Shown piece after piece: positions 34,209 to 44,017 of a stretch of 64,000 nt of DNA. The stretch is from positions 124,001 through 188,000 of the forward strand of contig JAEZZQ010000030.1 in the NCBI GenBank assembly GCA_023442465.1, written 5' to 3'. This stretch comes from Bacillota bacterium (lineage in GTDB: Bacteria > Bacillota > Clostridia > Lachnospirales > Lachnospiraceae). The notes beneath the pieces were generated by a model that was not told the origin of the DNA, did not search any database, and saw only the letters and a list, made by a program, of their open reading frames with translations. The translations under genes were made by a program, and so were the position numbers. Within the stretch, counting starts at the first letter, position 1; each line of letters opens with the position of its first letter.

Positions 34209-36788
34209 ATGACAAAAGAGGAAAAAAAGCTGGTGCGAAGATATGCGATCGGAGTCCTTTTATTAATGGTGGCTCTGGTAGTACTGATTTACTATTTGTT
34301 CTTTTATAGGGAGGATAGCCCCTTTTCTGTTAAGGAGTATTCTTCTGTTAAGCATGTACTCTTTATCAGCTCTTACAGCGAGAGCTTCGAGACCTTAGAC
34401 CCACAGAAGGCAGGAATCAGAGAGGCGTTTGCAGGCAACAATATTGAGCTCAATATCGAATATATGGATATGAAGAGATTTAATAATAAGGAAAATGAAG
34501 ATTTATTTTATCAAAGTCTTAAGTATAAGTTACAGCATTGTCAGAAGTATGATGCGATACTGCTTGGAGATGATGCCGCTTTAGAATTTGCAGAGACCTA
34601 TCAGCAGGAGCTGTTTGCGGGAATCCCTATGGTATTCTTCTGCATCAACAATGTAGAACATGCGGTAAGAGCCGGGGAGAATCCTTATATTACCGGTGCA
34701 GTGGAAGAAATGTATCTGGAGGATACCTTTAATTTGGCAATTAAGTTTCAGCCTGAGGCGACAAAGATAGTTGCCATTTATGACAGCACATTAACCGGAC
34801 AAGGGGATGAAAAGCAGTTTTATTCCGTGGAGGGTGATTTTCCCGGGTATGAATTCTCAGGAATTAATTCCTCCGAATATACGCTGGAGGAATTTGGAGA
34901 AGAGCTGGGCAGGATTACTCAGGATAGCATTGTTATATATATGAGCCGTTTTGAAGACAAGAATGGTAACCTGTATACCATCCCGGAAAGTGTGCAGTAT
35001 ATTGTGGAGCATACCAAGGTGCCGATATATCGGGCTTCCATTGCAGGAGTCGGAGAGGGGCTGCTTGGCGGTAAAATAGTTTCTTACGAGAAGTCAGGCT
35101 ATTTAGCAGGTTCCATAGTGCTGGATATTTTGAACGGGGCGAATATCGCAGATATTCCCGTAGTGACCAGGGGCGAGAGTCAGTATCGTTTCGACTATCA
35201 GGTCTTGAGAAAGTATAACATCGATTTTTCGCTTATACCCAAGGATGCCGTTATTGTGAACAAGTCCCAGACGGTTTTTGAAAAATACAGAGAGATACTT
35301 CTTCCTGTCCTTTTATTCCTTGCAGTCTGCCTGTGTATCCTGCTGGTTTCCATCGTGGATAATATAAAGCGCCGGCGTCTGATGAGGGAAGTACAGAAAT
35401 CTCATGACGAGTTGAAGGAGACCTACAGCAAATTAATCATTACCGAAGAAAAACTAAAGCAGCAATATGAAGAAAATAAGAATTATACAAAATACCTCGA
35501 GGCGAAGGAGGAATACATTCTTTATCAGGCGGAGCATGATTACCTGACGGACCTTCCCAACAGGCGTGCCGCGATGGAAATGCTGAGTCGTCTGATTGCG
35601 GCAAAGGAGGAATGTACGGTCATCGTTATGGACATCGATGATTTCAAGGAGACTAACGATACTTATGGACACGCCTGCGGCGATGAGATTTTAATGGAGA
35701 CTGCCAGACGCTTGAATGGGCTTATGGATGATGAGCTTTTATATGCTTCGCGGCTAGGAGGAGATGAATTCCTTCTAATCATAAGGGGAACTCAGGGGGA
35801 TCATGACAGTAAATTGGTATGCCAGATTAAGCAGATTACTGCAATGCCCATTACTTTTGACGAAAAGAAGCATTATATGAGAATAAGCGTGGGAATCGCT
35901 TATTTTAAAGGAGATGCGGCGAGTGCCAGCGAAATAGTTTCCAATGCCGATTACGCGATGTATGCTTCTAAGAAATTGGGAACGAATGAATGGGTTTATT
36001 ATGATGCCAGCATGAAAGATGAGGCGCTTAGACGTAAGGGTATTAAAAATATCTTAAGTGAGGCCTGCAGAAACGACGGTTTCTATGTTCTATACCAGCC
36101 GCAGGTCGATGCGGCCACAGGTATGCTGGATGGATATGAGGCCCTGACAAGACTGAAGGGCCATACGATTTCTCCTGCTCAGTTCATTGCGATAGCCGAA
36201 GAGTCCGAAATTATCGTAACTCTGGGGCGCATTGTGACGAAGAAGGTAATTGAGCAGATGGTAACATGGAGAGAGCACGGCATGGAGCTAAGGCCGGTGG
36301 CGATTAACTTTTCCAGCAAGCAGATTCAGGACAGCGGCTATGTTAGTTATTTGAAAGATTTACTGGAGGAAAACGACATCTCGTCCGATTTGATCGAAAT
36401 TGAAATTACAGAAAGTATTTTCCTTAATAATAACGAGAAGGCTATGAAGCTATTCGAAGATTTTTCTTCTATCGGCGTCAGACTGGCGCTGGATGATTTT
36501 GGTACAGGATATTCATCCATTAATTATTTGACATACATACCGGTGGAAAAGATAAAGCTGGATAAGTCTCTGGTCGATATTTTCCTAACGGAGGGAAAAG
36601 ACGCTTTTATCGAAAATATCATACGATTGGCTCATTGCCTCGGTTTGAAAATCACAGTAGAGGGAGTAGAGGAAAAACATCAGAGAGACAGAGTACGGGA
36701 TCTGGAAGGGGATTATATTCAAGGCTATTATTTCAGTAAGCCGATTAGCGGAGAAGAAGTGGAGCTTTTGAAAAATCCCATAAAATAA
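34209..36788 (+). CDS. Dual GGDEF-EAL c-di-GMP enzyme with ABC-substrate-binding-like sensor
   Basis: The start is best set at the ATG at 34209, with AGGGGAG upstream, giving 859 residues. After one N-terminal span (about 12-34) comes an extracytoplasmic ABC substrate-binding-like domain (about 45-350: HVLFISSYSESFETL, YDAILLGDDAALEFA), a second span (about 360-382), a coiled coil, GGDEF (motif G517-G518-D519-E520-F521) and EAL (E644-A645-L646). The EAL signature residues are all present (NFSSKQ, ITES, DDFGTGYSS, KLDKSLV, VEGVEE), so both synthesis and breakdown of c-di-GMP are possible. It probably switches motility in response to a ligand. Confidence 0.93.
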   Translation: MTKEEKKLVRRYAIGVLLLMVALVVLIYYLFFYREDSPFSVKEYSSVKHVLFISSYSESFETLDPQKAGIREAFAGNNIELNIEYMDMKRFNNKENEDLFYQSLKYKLQHCQKYDAILLGDDAALEFAETYQQELFAGIPMVFFCINNVEHAVRAGENPYITGAVEEMYLEDTFNLAIKFQPEATKIVAIYDSTLTGQGDEKQFYSVEGDFPGYEFSGINSSEYTLEEFGEELGRITQDSIVIYMSRFEDKNGNLYTIPESVQYIVEHTKVPIYRASIAGVGEGLLGGKIVSYEKSGYLAGSIVLDILNGANIADIPVVTRGESQYRFDYQVLRKYNIDFSLIPKDAVIVNKSQTVFEKYREILLPVLLFLAVCLCILLVSIVDNIKRRRLMREVQKSHDELKETYSKLIITEEKLKQQYEENKNYTKYLEAKEEYILYQAEHDYLTDLPNRRAAMEMLSRLIAAKEECTVIVMDIDDFKETNDTYGHACGDEILMETARRLNGLMDDELLYASRLGGDEFLLIIRGTQGDHDSKLVCQIKQITAMPITFDEKKHYMRISVGIAYFKGDAASASEIVSNADYAMYASKKLGTNEWVYYDASMKDEALRRKGIKNILSEACRNDGFYVLYQPQVDAATGMLDGYEALTRLKGHTISPAQFIAIAEESEIIVTLGRIVTKKVIEQMVTWREHGMELRPVAINFSSKQIQDSGYVSYLKDLLEENDISSDLIEIEITESIFLNNNEKAMKLFEDFSSIGVRLALDDFGTGYSSINYLTYIPVEKIKLDKSLVDIFLTEGKDAFIENIIRLAHCLGLKITVEGVEEKHQRDRVRDLEGDYIQGYYFSKPISGEEVELLKNPIK

Positions 36789-36838
36789 AAGTCTGTAAGG
36801 CAGTGAGGGCATTTATCGATTTGAACTGCGGCATAGTT

Positions 36839-36870
36839 ACGAGGGTAAGTTTATCTTACCCTCGTTTTTG
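36839..36870 (+). terminator. Strong intrinsic terminator
   Basis: ACGAGGGTAAG (36839-36849) pairs perfectly with CTTACCCTCGT (36855-36865) over TTTAT, followed by T residues. It ends the GGDEF-EAL transcript. Confidence 0.92.
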
Positions 36871-37089
36871 AGTTGAGGATATCAATTCCTCTGCTGCGCA
36901 GATTCCCTGTAGTGTCAGGAACATTAATGATATTGTGGATCAACCGACTATACTAAATGTGGCAACTGAAAGAAAATTTCACAAATGAGAAAAAATATCA
37001 CAGACTACTGCTAACTGATATTGATTATTGTTTAGAAATGTGTTATTACATTAATTAAGTAAATAACAAAGAAATGTCTGACAATATCA

Positions 37090-37304
37090 AAGCAAAAGAG
37101 AAGGGATTTGGGTTACTGATCAGTCTGACGCACCGCGAAGTCAAACTTGCACTTCTATGCAATCTCGCGAGGACTGCAAGTTCTAAAATGCAGTTTTACC
37201 GCATTTTGTGTGCATACATGCTGCAGTTTGACCGAAGGCTGAACGGTAAACGGATTTTGCCGCCGTTGTACTTTCTTTGCATACAAAAGAAAGAGAGAAA
37301 CTCT
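37090..37304 (+). promoter_or_regulatory. Structured leader of second chemoreceptor gene
   Basis: The 200 bases before the chemoreceptor ATG hold several stems: AAAATGC/GCATTTT near 37187-37208, AACGG-TAAA-CGG with CCG-CCGTT at about 37242-37267, and CTTTCTTT/AAAGAAAG (about 37272-37294), which reaches the ribosome binding site. Two copies of TGCAGTTTKACCG are also present. It does not match a riboswitch class I can recall. Confidence 0.4.
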
Positions 37305-39161
37305 ATGAAACTTTTTAAAATCGACACCATAAACAAGAAAATTTGTGTTTTTATCATTGCCATCGTTCTCGTCGCTCTGGCGAGCGTTTCCTCCGTTAAT
37401 TATGTCATTGCAAAAAGAGAGCTCACCCGCTCTAACGAAATTATTCTGAAAAATGTGATAGAATCCTCGTTATTTGAAATCAACAAGAACTATCATTACG
37501 CTGCGGAAGATAACGCATGGATGACGCCGGAGGCGGCTCAGGCGGCCTCTATAGAGGCTATCAGTGAGATGCATGGCAGCACATCGGGGACATTATCCGG
37601 GGCGGCTGCAGCTTCAGATGCGGTATCTGGCGCAACCACAGCTTCGGATGCAGAGGGAGCAGCGGATGCGGTATCCTCTGCCACCGAAAGCACACAAAAT
37701 AAATATCATACTTTGGATTTGGGGGAGGGTGGATATTTCTTCATCGTCAATTCTGCCGGAGACGTGATCTTCCATCCATTTCTAAGCGGCAACATCATGG
37801 ATCTGACGTCGAAGGACGGAAGGTCAATTATTCAGGAGATAATTCAGACTGCGAAAAGTGGCGGCGGCATGCTGGAATATGAACTGAGCGGAGATGTAAG
37901 CAATATTTCCGGGGAGAAGACAGTGTATACACAGTATTTTCCATATTGGGACTGGACAGTTACGGCAGTGATCTATAATGGTGATTTATTCAGGGGCACA
38001 CAGATCATACTCGATTACAATATTGCGGCTCTGGCGATTATATTGATACTGTCCTTATGTGCAGGAATACCCCTTACCCGCAAGATAACCCGGCCGATTA
38101 GAGTGATTTCCGGAATTTTACATAAAGTATCTAAAGGTGACTTGACCGTAGAGAAAATCAATATCAGAACGAATGACGAAACCAAACTCCTGGCAGATTC
38201 TGTAAATACTTTGATCGATAAACTGAATCTTATCGTGAAATCCATCATTGCCTCCGGGTATGTGATGCACCAGTTTTCCGGTGAGCTGAAGGAATCTGCG
38301 GACAGCATGGTGCAAATGACAGAGGAAGTTTCCAAGTCCATAAGCCAGATGACGGAGCTTAGTGAGACTCAGACGCATAATACTGTAAAAAGCGTGGAAA
38401 ATGTCAATCTGCTGGGTGAAGACATTAAAGTGACGGCTGCCGCCAGCGAAAAAATGGAAAAAGCGGCTGAAAAAACGATGAAGTTAAAAGAGCATGGACT
38501 CGCTTCTGTAAAAGGGTTGAAGGAAGCCAGTGATGAAAATAATACCAACTCCAGGAAAATGGAACAGGTTATCGGACAAATATATGAGCACTCCGAGAGG
38601 ATAAGTGAAATCGTAAGTATCATTTCGGGTGTAGCGGGCCAAACCAACCTCCTGGCCTTGAATGCGAATATCGAGGCAGCGAGAGCGGGAGAAGCAGGAA
38701 AAGGCTTTGCCGTAGTTGCGGGAGAGGTACGTATCCTCGCCACGGAGACGGCAAAGGCTGCGGAGAACATTAAAGCCAAGGTAGATGAAATGATGAAGCA
38801 ATCCGGCGAAGCAGTGAACTTCGTAAAAATAAACAGACAGGGTGTTGAAAATATTAATGGCACAGTGTCTGAGACGGAAGATATTTTTAATAAAATATCT
38901 GAAGAATTGCAGGATTTGCTGGAGGATATCGAGAAAATTGCGCAGCGCAGCTATGAGACGAACCAGAAAAAGGATTACATACTGGATATGCTGGGCAGTA
39001 TCGCCCAGACTTCCGAAGAAAATGTTTCCGCCATGGAGGAAATTTCCTCTGCTGCACAGGAGCAGACGACGACGGTAACTGAAATAACCAGTAACATTTC
39101 CAAATTAAATGAAATGTCGGAAGAATTGAATGAGTTAATTAACACTTTCCAAACGAAATAG
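37305..39161 (+). CDS. Methyl-accepting chemotaxis protein with Ala/Ser-rich insert
   Basis: The frame is open from 37074, but those 77 codons lack chemoreceptor features; the ATG at 37305 followed by KLFKIDTINKKICVF and a membrane span is the likely start (618 residues). The sensor is a single-Cache-like domain (GEGGYFFIVNSAGDVIFHPF). It is interrupted by a low-complexity stretch GAAAASDAVSGATTASDAEG and further Ala/Ser residues (about 95-135). A second span, HAMP and signalling domain follow, with tip VAGQTNLLALNANIEAARAGEAGKGFAVVAGEVR. It is convergent with motB across a shared terminator. Confidence 0.92.
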   Translation: MKLFKIDTINKKICVFIIAIVLVALASVSSVNYVIAKRELTRSNEIILKNVIESSLFEINKNYHYAAEDNAWMTPEAAQAASIEAISEMHGSTSGTLSGAAAASDAVSGATTASDAEGAADAVSSATESTQNKYHTLDLGEGGYFFIVNSAGDVIFHPFLSGNIMDLTSKDGRSIIQEIIQTAKSGGGMLEYELSGDVSNISGEKTVYTQYFPYWDWTVTAVIYNGDLFRGTQIILDYNIAALAIILILSLCAGIPLTRKITRPIRVISGILHKVSKGDLTVEKINIRTNDETKLLADSVNTLIDKLNLIVKSIIASGYVMHQFSGELKESADSMVQMTEEVSKSISQMTELSETQTHNTVKSVENVNLLGEDIKVTAAASEKMEKAAEKTMKLKEHGLASVKGLKEASDENNTNSRKMEQVIGQIYEHSERISEIVSIISGVAGQTNLLALNANIEAARAGEAGKGFAVVAGEVRILATETAKAAENIKAKVDEMMKQSGEAVNFVKINRQGVENINGTVSETEDIFNKISEELQDLLEDIEKIAQRSYETNQKKDYILDMLGSIAQTSEENVSAMEEISSAAQEQTTTVTEITSNISKLNEMSEELNELINTFQTK

Positions 39162-39207
39162 TTACTGTTCACTCAATTCTCAGTAACACAAATATAATAC
39201 ACAAAAA

Positions 39208-39240
39208 CGGGGAAGGAATTCAAAAGGATTCCTTCCCCGA
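39208..39240. terminator. Bidirectional terminator between chemoreceptor and motB
   Basis: CGGGGAAGGAAT (39208-39219) pairs perfectly with ATTCCTTCCCCG (39228-39239). A runs upstream and downstream sequence allow it to serve both convergent genes. Confidence 0.88.
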
Positions 39241-39252
39241 AGTCATATCATC

Positions 39253-40128
39253 TTAATTCGTATTATCGATCGACTGAATATCCCCAATCTGTTCTTCCAA
39301 ACTATCATATCTCTGGCTCAGGATAATAATGTCGATGCGCCTGTTCTTTGCTCTGCCTTCCTCCGTAGAGTTATCGGCCACCGGTTTGAATTCCGCATAC
39401 CCTACCGCGACCATCTTAGCCGGCGATATGCCGCCGCTGTCGCGGAAAAGCTTTACGACGCTGGCCGCTCTGGCTGTAGACAATTCCCAGTTGGAGGGAT
39501 AAACGGCTGTATGGATAGGACGGTCATCCGTATGCCCTTCGATACGGATATAATTATCAAGCGAACTGATGGTACCTGCTATCTTGAGCAAAGTATCTTC
39601 ATTTTCCTGCTTGAGGCTCGCGCTTCCGGAATCGAAGAGGATCGCATTATCGAGGCTGATGACAAGCCCTCTCTCATCGATTCGGGTAGAAATTGAAGTG
39701 TCTATATTTTCCTGTTGGAACATATATTCAAGCTGTGCCTGAACGTCCTCCAGACTGTCAACTTCCTGCTGTCCGAGCAGCTCGTAAAGCGCTTCTCTTG
39801 CACCTTCGCTGTTCGAAGTTCCATCCATAGTGCCGTCGCCGGCTCCATTACTGTCCCCGTCTCCGGTGGAAGGCTCCGTAATGGGGGCACCGGGATAAAG
39901 ATTGATAATAGATGCACCGTCGTTGGATAGCATACCGCCTCCGCCGTTCTCGACAATATTCTGGCGAAAGGCCTCTGCCAGTGCTTCCGATTTCCCCTGA
40001 TCCATCTTACTTGCGGCAAACAAAACTATGAAAATGGCCAATAATAAAGTCATCAAGTCGGAATAGGGGAGGAGCCATGCTTCCCCTGCTTCTTCTTCAT
40101 GATGTTTTTTCTTCCCTTTTTTTGCCAT
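39253..40128 (-). CDS. motB: Flagellar stator protein MotB
   Basis: The 291-residue protein has a basic N-terminus and one span with the proton-channel Asp (LLPYSDLMTLLLAIFIVLFAA, Asp near residue 24). A Gly/Ser/Thr-rich linker follows, then an OmpA-like peptidoglycan-binding domain (IRIEGHTDDRPI ... NWELSTARAASVVKLF ... NRRIDIIIL). It anchors the stator to the wall. It is second in the minus-strand motA-motB unit. Confidence 0.95.
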   Translation of the reverse strand: MAKKGKKKHHEEEAGEAWLLPYSDLMTLLLAIFIVLFAASKMDQGKSEALAEAFRQNIVENGGGGMLSNDGASIINLYPGAPITEPSTGDGDSNGAGDGTMDGTSNSEGAREALYELLGQQEVDSLEDVQAQLEYMFQQENIDTSISTRIDERGLVISLDNAILFDSGSASLKQENEDTLLKIAGTISSLDNYIRIEGHTDDRPIHTAVYPSNWELSTARAASVVKLFRDSGGISPAKMVAVGYAEFKPVADNSTEEGRAKNRRIDIIILSQRYDSLEEQIGDIQSIDNTN

Positions 40129-40175
40129 ATGAATAATCCTTTCTTACCAATCTGCGTGCTTCCTGACGCAGGACA

Positions 40176-40961
40176 TCAATATTGCTTCAGACTTTCAAGA
40201 ACTTCGTTCTGCTGTGACTCGGGAAGTGTGGAAAGAAGCTTCTCCTGAACCATCAAGGGAGAATCACCCTTTTGGATGGATAACAGCCCTTCGATAATCA
40301 TGCTCTTTATCAATACTTCCTCCTGGCTCTTAACTTTCAGCTTCTTAGCGAAAGGATGCCATAAAACGTAACCGGTAAAAATACCGAGGATCGTTGCGAT
40401 AAATGCCGCGGCGATGGCCTCGGCCACGGCCTCAGTGTTGTCGATATTAGCCATAGCGGCAATCAGTCCGAATACGGCACCCAAAACACCCAAAGTAGGA
40501 GCATATGTACCGGCGGATGTAAAGATTCCGGCATTTGTCTCATGCCTCGCCTCCATCGATTCAATTTCGGTACCGAGAACATCCATAATATATTCATCGC
40601 CCATACCGTCGATAACCATACGAAGTCCCTTTCGTAAGAAAGGATCTTCAATCTCGCTGGCCCTGTTCTCCAGGGATAACAGACCTTCCTTTCTTGCTTC
40701 GTTGGCCAGAGCCACCATCTGCTTAATTAATTCGGCGATATCGGTGCTTTGCTGATTCGTGAAAATAATCTTAAAAAGTGCACCTATAGACTTAAGATTT
40801 TTTAACGGATAAGAGTTTAGTATAGTGGCGACTGTACCAACGATAATAACAAAAAAAGCCGCAGGATTAAGAAAGATAGTAGGGCTGAGATGCTTGAAAT
40901 ACATCGCACCTATGATGGCTGTGAGTCCTACAATTAATCCCAAAATTGTTGTAATATCCAT
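40176..40961 (-). CDS. motA: Flagellar stator protein MotA
   Basis: The 261-residue protein has four membrane spans. The cytoplasmic loop carries charged residues expected to contact FliG (ENRASEIEDPFLRKGLRMVIDG), and the conserved Pro region is TYAPTLGVLGAVFGLIAAM. With MotB it conducts ions to turn the flagellum. GTAAGGAGAA precedes the start on the minus strand, and a TATAAT-like box lies about 70 bases upstream; no SigD-type promoter was seen for this pair. The motB start is about 50 bases downstream. Confidence 0.95.
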   Translation of the reverse strand: MDITTILGLIVGLTAIIGAMYFKHLSPTIFLNPAAFFVIIVGTVATILNSYPLKNLKSIGALFKIIFTNQQSTDIAELIKQMVALANEARKEGLLSLENRASEIEDPFLRKGLRMVIDGMGDEYIMDVLGTEIESMEARHETNAGIFTSAGTYAPTLGVLGAVFGLIAAMANIDNTEAVAEAIAAAFIATILGIFTGYVLWHPFAKKLKVKSQEEVLIKSMIIEGLLSIQKGDSPLMVQEKLLSTLPESQQNEVLESLKQY

Positions 40962-41197
40962 AACCTTTTCTCCTTACGTGTTGTCCTTGATTAATTATGT
41001 AATTATACTCATTCACTTCACATTATATCATGTACTTCTGAAAAAAATAGTAATTTTTATTCGAAATATGAATTTTTTATTTTTTTTCTTTGGATAATAT
41101 CGATAAGGGTCGAAAAAGGAAATCGCCGGTGGCATTTTTCCTTTGGGAACATATGATAATGAAGAATAGTGTCGCATTGTTGGAAGGAGAAATGAGA

Positions 41198-43051
41198 ATG
41201 TGCGGTATCGGAGGATTTTTTGATTCTGAAAATGATTATACGCTTCGACTTGAGTATTACAGGAATGTTCTGGAGGGAATGAACTACATACAAAAACATC
41301 GTGGACCCGATGAGCAGGGGATTTTTCTGGATTCCCATATAGGAATGGCTCATGTACGGCTTTCTATCATAGATCTGGAAAGGGGAAAACAGCCCTTTCA
41401 TTACACGGTAGACGGCCATACATGGACGATTGTATATAACGGAGAGCTATATAATACCGAAGAGCTTAGGAGCGAGCTGTCCGCAAAGGGTTGGACATTT
41501 CAATCCAAAAGCGATACGGAAGTCATTCTCGTGAGCTACTTGGAATACGGTCCGGAATTTGTAAAAAGACTAAACGGCATATTTGCTTTTGCCATATGGG
41601 AACCGGTTGCCGGGCAGCTCTATTTATATAGAGACAGAAGCGGGGTAAAACCGCTTTTTTATAAAAAGGAGGGAACGGGTGTCATTTTTTCTTCGGAGAT
41701 AAAAGGCATCTTATCCTATCCGGGAGTAGAACCGGTCTTGGACAAAAGAGGAATGAACGAAATCTTTGGCATAGGCCCGGCTAAAACCTATGGTGTCGGC
41801 GTTTTTGCGGGAATCGATGAGGTTCTCCCCGGGCATTATATCCGTTTTGGCAAGGAAGGCTTAACACAAAAATGCTACTGGTCTTTGTCCAGCCAGCCCC
41901 ACGAGGATAGCTATGACAAGACGGTAGAAAAGACTGCGGAGCTGGTAACCGACGCTATAAGACGGCAAATGGTATCGGATGTTCCTATCTGCACTTTCCT
42001 GTCGGGGGGCTTAGACAGCAGCCTGGTATCGGCGGTATGTGCCGGCGTGCTAAAGGAAAAGGGTGAACGGCTGAACACCTTTTCCTTCGATTTCGTAGGT
42101 AACGGCGAGTATTTTGAAGCTTCCGCCTTTCAGCCCACGCAGGATCGCCCGTATGCAGAGCAGATGGTAAAATATCTGAATACAAAGCACAGATATTTGG
42201 AATGCACCACTCTGGATCAGGCGGAACTTTTAAAGCAGTCTGTGGATGCCAGGGATCTTCCCGCCATGGCGGATGTGGATTCCTCTTTGCATTATTTCTG
42301 CTCACAAGTGAGCAAATACAACAAGGTGGCGCTTACCGGAGAATGTGCCGATGAAATCTTCGGCGGCTATCCGTGGTTTCATAAGGAGGAATGTTTCAAG
42401 GCACATACCTTCCCGTGGACAATGAATCTGGAGGCGAGGAAGGTCCTCCTCAAAGATGAGTTTATCGAATACTTAAATATGGATGAATACGTGTCGGAGA
42501 TTTACGAAAAGTCCGTGGCGGAGACGCCGAGACTTGCGGAGGATTCTGCGGAAGAAGCCAGACGGCGCGAAATCGCATATCTCAATCAGAAATGGTTTAT
42601 GCAGACGCTTCTTGACCGCATGGACCGGGCCAGCATGTATTCCGGTCTCGAGGCGAGAGTTCCTTTTGCAGATCACCGGATAATAGAATATGTATGGAAT
42701 ATTCCCTGGGATATGAAATGCCGCGGCGGCGTAGTGAAAGGTCTTCTAAGGGAGTGCGGAAAGGGATATTTGCCGGATGAAATATTATACCGCAAGAAGT
42801 CGCCCTATCCCAAGACCTACGACAGACAATACGAGCAGCTGCTTGCAAAAGAGCTGATAAAAATCGTACAGGATAGCTCGTCTCCGGTGCTGGAGTTCAT
42901 CGATCCCGAAAAACTCCGGAAGTTTATCATGGCTTCTTCGGACTATGGAAAGCCATGGTACGGGCAATTGATGGCAGGGCCGCAGATGCTGGCGTATATG
43001 TATCAAATTAATTATTGGATGGAGAAATATCGTGTTACATTGAAATGGTAA
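41198..43051 (+). CDS. asnB: Asparagine synthetase B (glutamine-hydrolysing)
   Basis: The mature enzyme must begin with Cys, so the ATG at 41198 (MCGIGGFFDSE), preceded by GGAAGGAG, is the start although the frame is open from 41090. That gives 617 residues. The N-terminal glutaminase domain (NGELYN, residues about 75-80; HRGPDEQG) and the C-terminal synthetase with PP-loop SGGLDSSLVSA are intact. It makes asparagine, or amidates a related carboxylate, from glutamine. No partner gene is obvious; it lies between motA (divergent) and dpaA. Confidence 0.93.
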   Translation: MCGIGGFFDSENDYTLRLEYYRNVLEGMNYIQKHRGPDEQGIFLDSHIGMAHVRLSIIDLERGKQPFHYTVDGHTWTIVYNGELYNTEELRSELSAKGWTFQSKSDTEVILVSYLEYGPEFVKRLNGIFAFAIWEPVAGQLYLYRDRSGVKPLFYKKEGTGVIFSSEIKGILSYPGVEPVLDKRGMNEIFGIGPAKTYGVGVFAGIDEVLPGHYIRFGKEGLTQKCYWSLSSQPHEDSYDKTVEKTAELVTDAIRRQMVSDVPICTFLSGGLDSSLVSAVCAGVLKEKGERLNTFSFDFVGNGEYFEASAFQPTQDRPYAEQMVKYLNTKHRYLECTTLDQAELLKQSVDARDLPAMADVDSSLHYFCSQVSKYNKVALTGECADEIFGGYPWFHKEECFKAHTFPWTMNLEARKVLLKDEFIEYLNMDEYVSEIYEKSVAETPRLAEDSAEEARRREIAYLNQKWFMQTLLDRMDRASMYSGLEARVPFADHRIIEYVWNIPWDMKCRGGVVKGLLRECGKGYLPDEILYRKKSPYPKTYDRQYEQLLAKELIKIVQDSSSPVLEFIDPEKLRKFIMASSDYGKPWYGQLMAGPQMLAYMYQINYWMEKYRVTLKW

Positions 43052-43108
43052 GGCGAAGTATGAAAGGAATTCTAAGCAGCGCGGTATGTTTACAAGGTTG
43101 AAAGGGGC

Positions 43109-44017
43109 ATGAATATAAAAATGATGGAAACGGTATTAGTAATCGGCGGAGACAGACGGCTTTCGTTTTTGGCGGAGGAACTGACCGGGCATTTTGGAAA
43201 GGTCGTCTTGTGCATGGAAACGGAAGACAGAGGGGGAAAGAGCAGTGTGAATAAACATATTAATATAGAAGCTTGCGATGCGGATTCTGTCGCAGAAATG
43301 ATGAAGCAGGCGGATATAATCGTCGGGCCGGTGCCTTTTTCCAGAGACGGAGTCCATATTTTTTCCCAGGGGGAAGAGAAAGTCCGGATAGAGGATTTTT
43401 GCCTGGGGCTTCGGAAAAAACAGATTTTGTTTGGCGGGAATATTCCGGCAAAGGTGATAAGCGAAGCTGAAAAAAAGGGTGTTTTTTGCCGGGATTTCTT
43501 ACGGATGGAAGAAGTAGAGCAGAAGAATGCGCTTACTACAGCAGAAGGCGCTGTGGCAGAAGCTATCGGGCTTAGTGTGAACAATATCCACTCCGGCAAA
43601 TGCATGGTATTAGGATATGGGAAATGCGGGAAAGCAATTGCAGGGCTGTTAAAGGAGTGGGGCATCGATACGACGATTGCGGCGAGGAGTGAAACCGCAT
43701 TGGCGCAAGCCGGAGCGGAGGGGTATCATACCGTACTCATAAAGGATATGTCAGATGTGATTTCCGATATGTTATTTATCTTCAATACGGTACCGGCCAG
43801 GGTGATTAAGGAAGAGGAAATCAGCGTTCTTAAAGAGGATGCGGTTATCATCGATATCGCATCAGCCCCCGGAGGGACGGATTTTGCGGCGTGTGAACGC
43901 GCTGGAATAAAGGCGGTGCTGTCACTTGGCATTCCCGGAAGATATTCCCCGAAGACCAGTGCGGAAATATTATTAAGAGCGATTCTTGAGGAAAGGGAGA
44001 AGATGGTGGAACTATGA
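43109..44017 (+). CDS. dpaA: Dipicolinate synthase subunit A
   Basis: The 302-residue protein has an N-terminal dehydrogenase-like domain (VLVIGGDRRLSFLAEELTGHFG) and a Rossmann NAD(P) site, CMVLGYGKCGKAIAGLLKEWG (about residues 168-188), as in SpoVFA. With subunit B it converts dihydroxy-tetrahydrodipicolinate to dipicolinic acid in the mother cell during sporulation. GAAAGGGG precedes the ATG. Its stop overlaps dpaB by 4 bases, supporting co-translation. It implies the organism can form spores. Confidence 0.93.
   Translation: MNIKMMETVLVIGGDRRLSFLAEELTGHFGKVVLCMETEDRGGKSSVNKHINIEACDADSVAEMMKQADIIVGPVPFSRDGVHIFSQGEEKVRIEDFCLGLRKKQILFGGNIPAKVISEAEKKGVFCRDFLRMEEVEQKNALTTAEGAVAEAIGLSVNNIHSGKCMVLGYGKCGKAIAGLLKEWGIDTTIAARSETALAQAGAEGYHTVLIKDMSDVISDMLFIFNTVPARVIKEEEISVLKEDAVIIDIASAPGGTDFAACERAGIKAVLSLGIPGRYSPKTSAEILLRAILEEREKMVEL

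Noticed and set aside
36900..37080. c-di-GMP riboswitch between the GGDEF-EAL gene and the chemoreceptor
   Set aside because: The expected conserved GEMM core motifs were not found by eye in this interval.
37074..37304. In-frame N-terminal extension of the second chemoreceptor
   Set aside because: The 77 extra residues lack a signal or membrane segment, and the region is rich in stems. The ATG at 37305 followed by a normal receptor N-terminus fits better.
41090..41197. Longer start for asparagine synthetase
   Set aside because: The enzyme needs Cys directly after Met, and only the ATG at 41198 provides this together with a strong ribosome binding site.
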